A stretch of 13,481 nucleotides of DNA, from assembly GCA_964575675.1 (NCBI GenBank), contig CAZNRY010000114.1, forward strand, positions 1 to 13,481. The letters are read 5' to 3'. How positions within the stretch are numbered: position 1 is the stretch's first letter; every line of letters begins with the position of its first letter. Below, one piece after another: positions 13,314 to 13,481 of the stretch. Below the pieces are notes generated by a model that ran no database searches, was not told the DNA's origin, and worked only from the letters and a program-made list of their open reading frames with translations. The stretch is from CAZNRY01 sp964575675 (GTDB lineage Bacteria; Eisenbacteria; RBG-16-71-46; CAIMUX01; VGJL01). The position numbers and the translations under genes were made by a program.

Positions 13314-13481
13314 TCACCGGCCGAATGACTTCGAGATGATCCGGCTTCCCTTGAGGTGCATGAGCGGCGGGCCGTCGGGCTGGCAACCGATCTCCCAGTT
13401 CAGATCGTGCGGAGCACGTCCCCACGCCCGGATCACGCCCTCGTGCAACATCCGATGGTGGCCATGACACATGGGCACCTT
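13314..13481 (-). CDS. HNH endonuclease, C-terminal part (cut by the window edge)
   Basis: The minus-strand frame enters from the right edge and stops at TGA 13316-13314, giving the last 55 residues. It begins KVPMCHGHHRMLHEGVI, the second half of an HNH nuclease motif: Cys5 as probable zinc ligand, His8-His9 and His13. It continues GRAPHDLNWEIGCQPDGPPLMHLKGSRI, like the tail seen after this motif in HNH proteins of the DUF222-linked type. The N-terminal part is outside the window, so it is not known whether the gene is intact. It is read toward the dispersed repeat and toward cdaA. Confidence 0.75.
   Translation of the reverse strand, partial: KVPMCHGHHRMLHEGVIRAWGRAPHDLNWEIGCQPDGPPLMHLKGSRIISKSFGR

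Noticed and set aside
13012..13467. Plus-strand frame across the right-end repeats
   Set aside because: It consists of dispersed-repeat DNA and the antisense of the HNH fragment, with no ribosome binding site or domain.

Overview
The window is GC-rich bacterial chromosomal DNA with short intergenic gaps and genes on both strands. No rRNA, tRNA, CRISPR array or intact mobile element is visible. The host cannot be named from sequence alone. A TatT-type TRAP transporter, a CdaA-type diadenylate cyclase, a CGAAC-N4-GTNCG (Gram-positive-like) LexA box and GC-rich intergenic repeats would fit an environmental, little-cultured lineage such as Eisenbacteria, Gemmatimonadota or a deltaproteobacterial relative. 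That placement is inference.

Left edge (1-680). A minus-strand ABC ATPase runs off the left end. Its N-terminus looks like an ABC-2 exporter ATPase, but it switches in frame to the EttA (ABC-F) sequence that follows Walker B. It faces away from the TRAP operon across a 379-base gap, which holds one inverted copy of a dispersed repeat.

TRAP operon (681-4594). Four overlapping plus-strand genes encode TatT lipoprotein, DctP binding protein, DctQ and DctM. They form a complete tripartite secondary importer with a TatT accessory subunit, probably for an organic acid or other small organic ligand. A 40-bp imperfect tandem duplication joins dctM to a large O-antigen ligase/polymerase-like membrane protein (4621-7017), which carries a tetrapeptide coding minisatellite.

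Middle (7018-8659). A repeat-rich non-coding stretch precedes a small secreted four-cysteine protein (7387-7590) and an unrecognised exported protein (7682-8380). The 3' end of the latter is the first unit of a three-copy 38/39-bp direct repeat. A LexA-like box lies between a -35 and a -10 just before dinB.

Right half (8660-13481). dinB (DNA polymerase IV) is followed by a DUF72 gene. A 525-base gap then holds a short palindrome/direct-repeat element and an 11-bp minisatellite with a 33-bp higher-order period. After this come an exported DUF1460/NlpC-P60-like cysteine hydrolase candidate and, convergent with it, a diadenylate cyclase gene (cdaA) without a cdaR neighbour in the window. The last part has further copies of the dispersed repeat and the 3' end of an HNH endonuclease gene cut by the right edge.

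The most unusual items are the ABC/EttA chimera, the dispersed modular repeat, the four-cysteine secreted peptide, the LexA-controlled dinB promoter and the cluster of short tandem duplications at gene boundaries.
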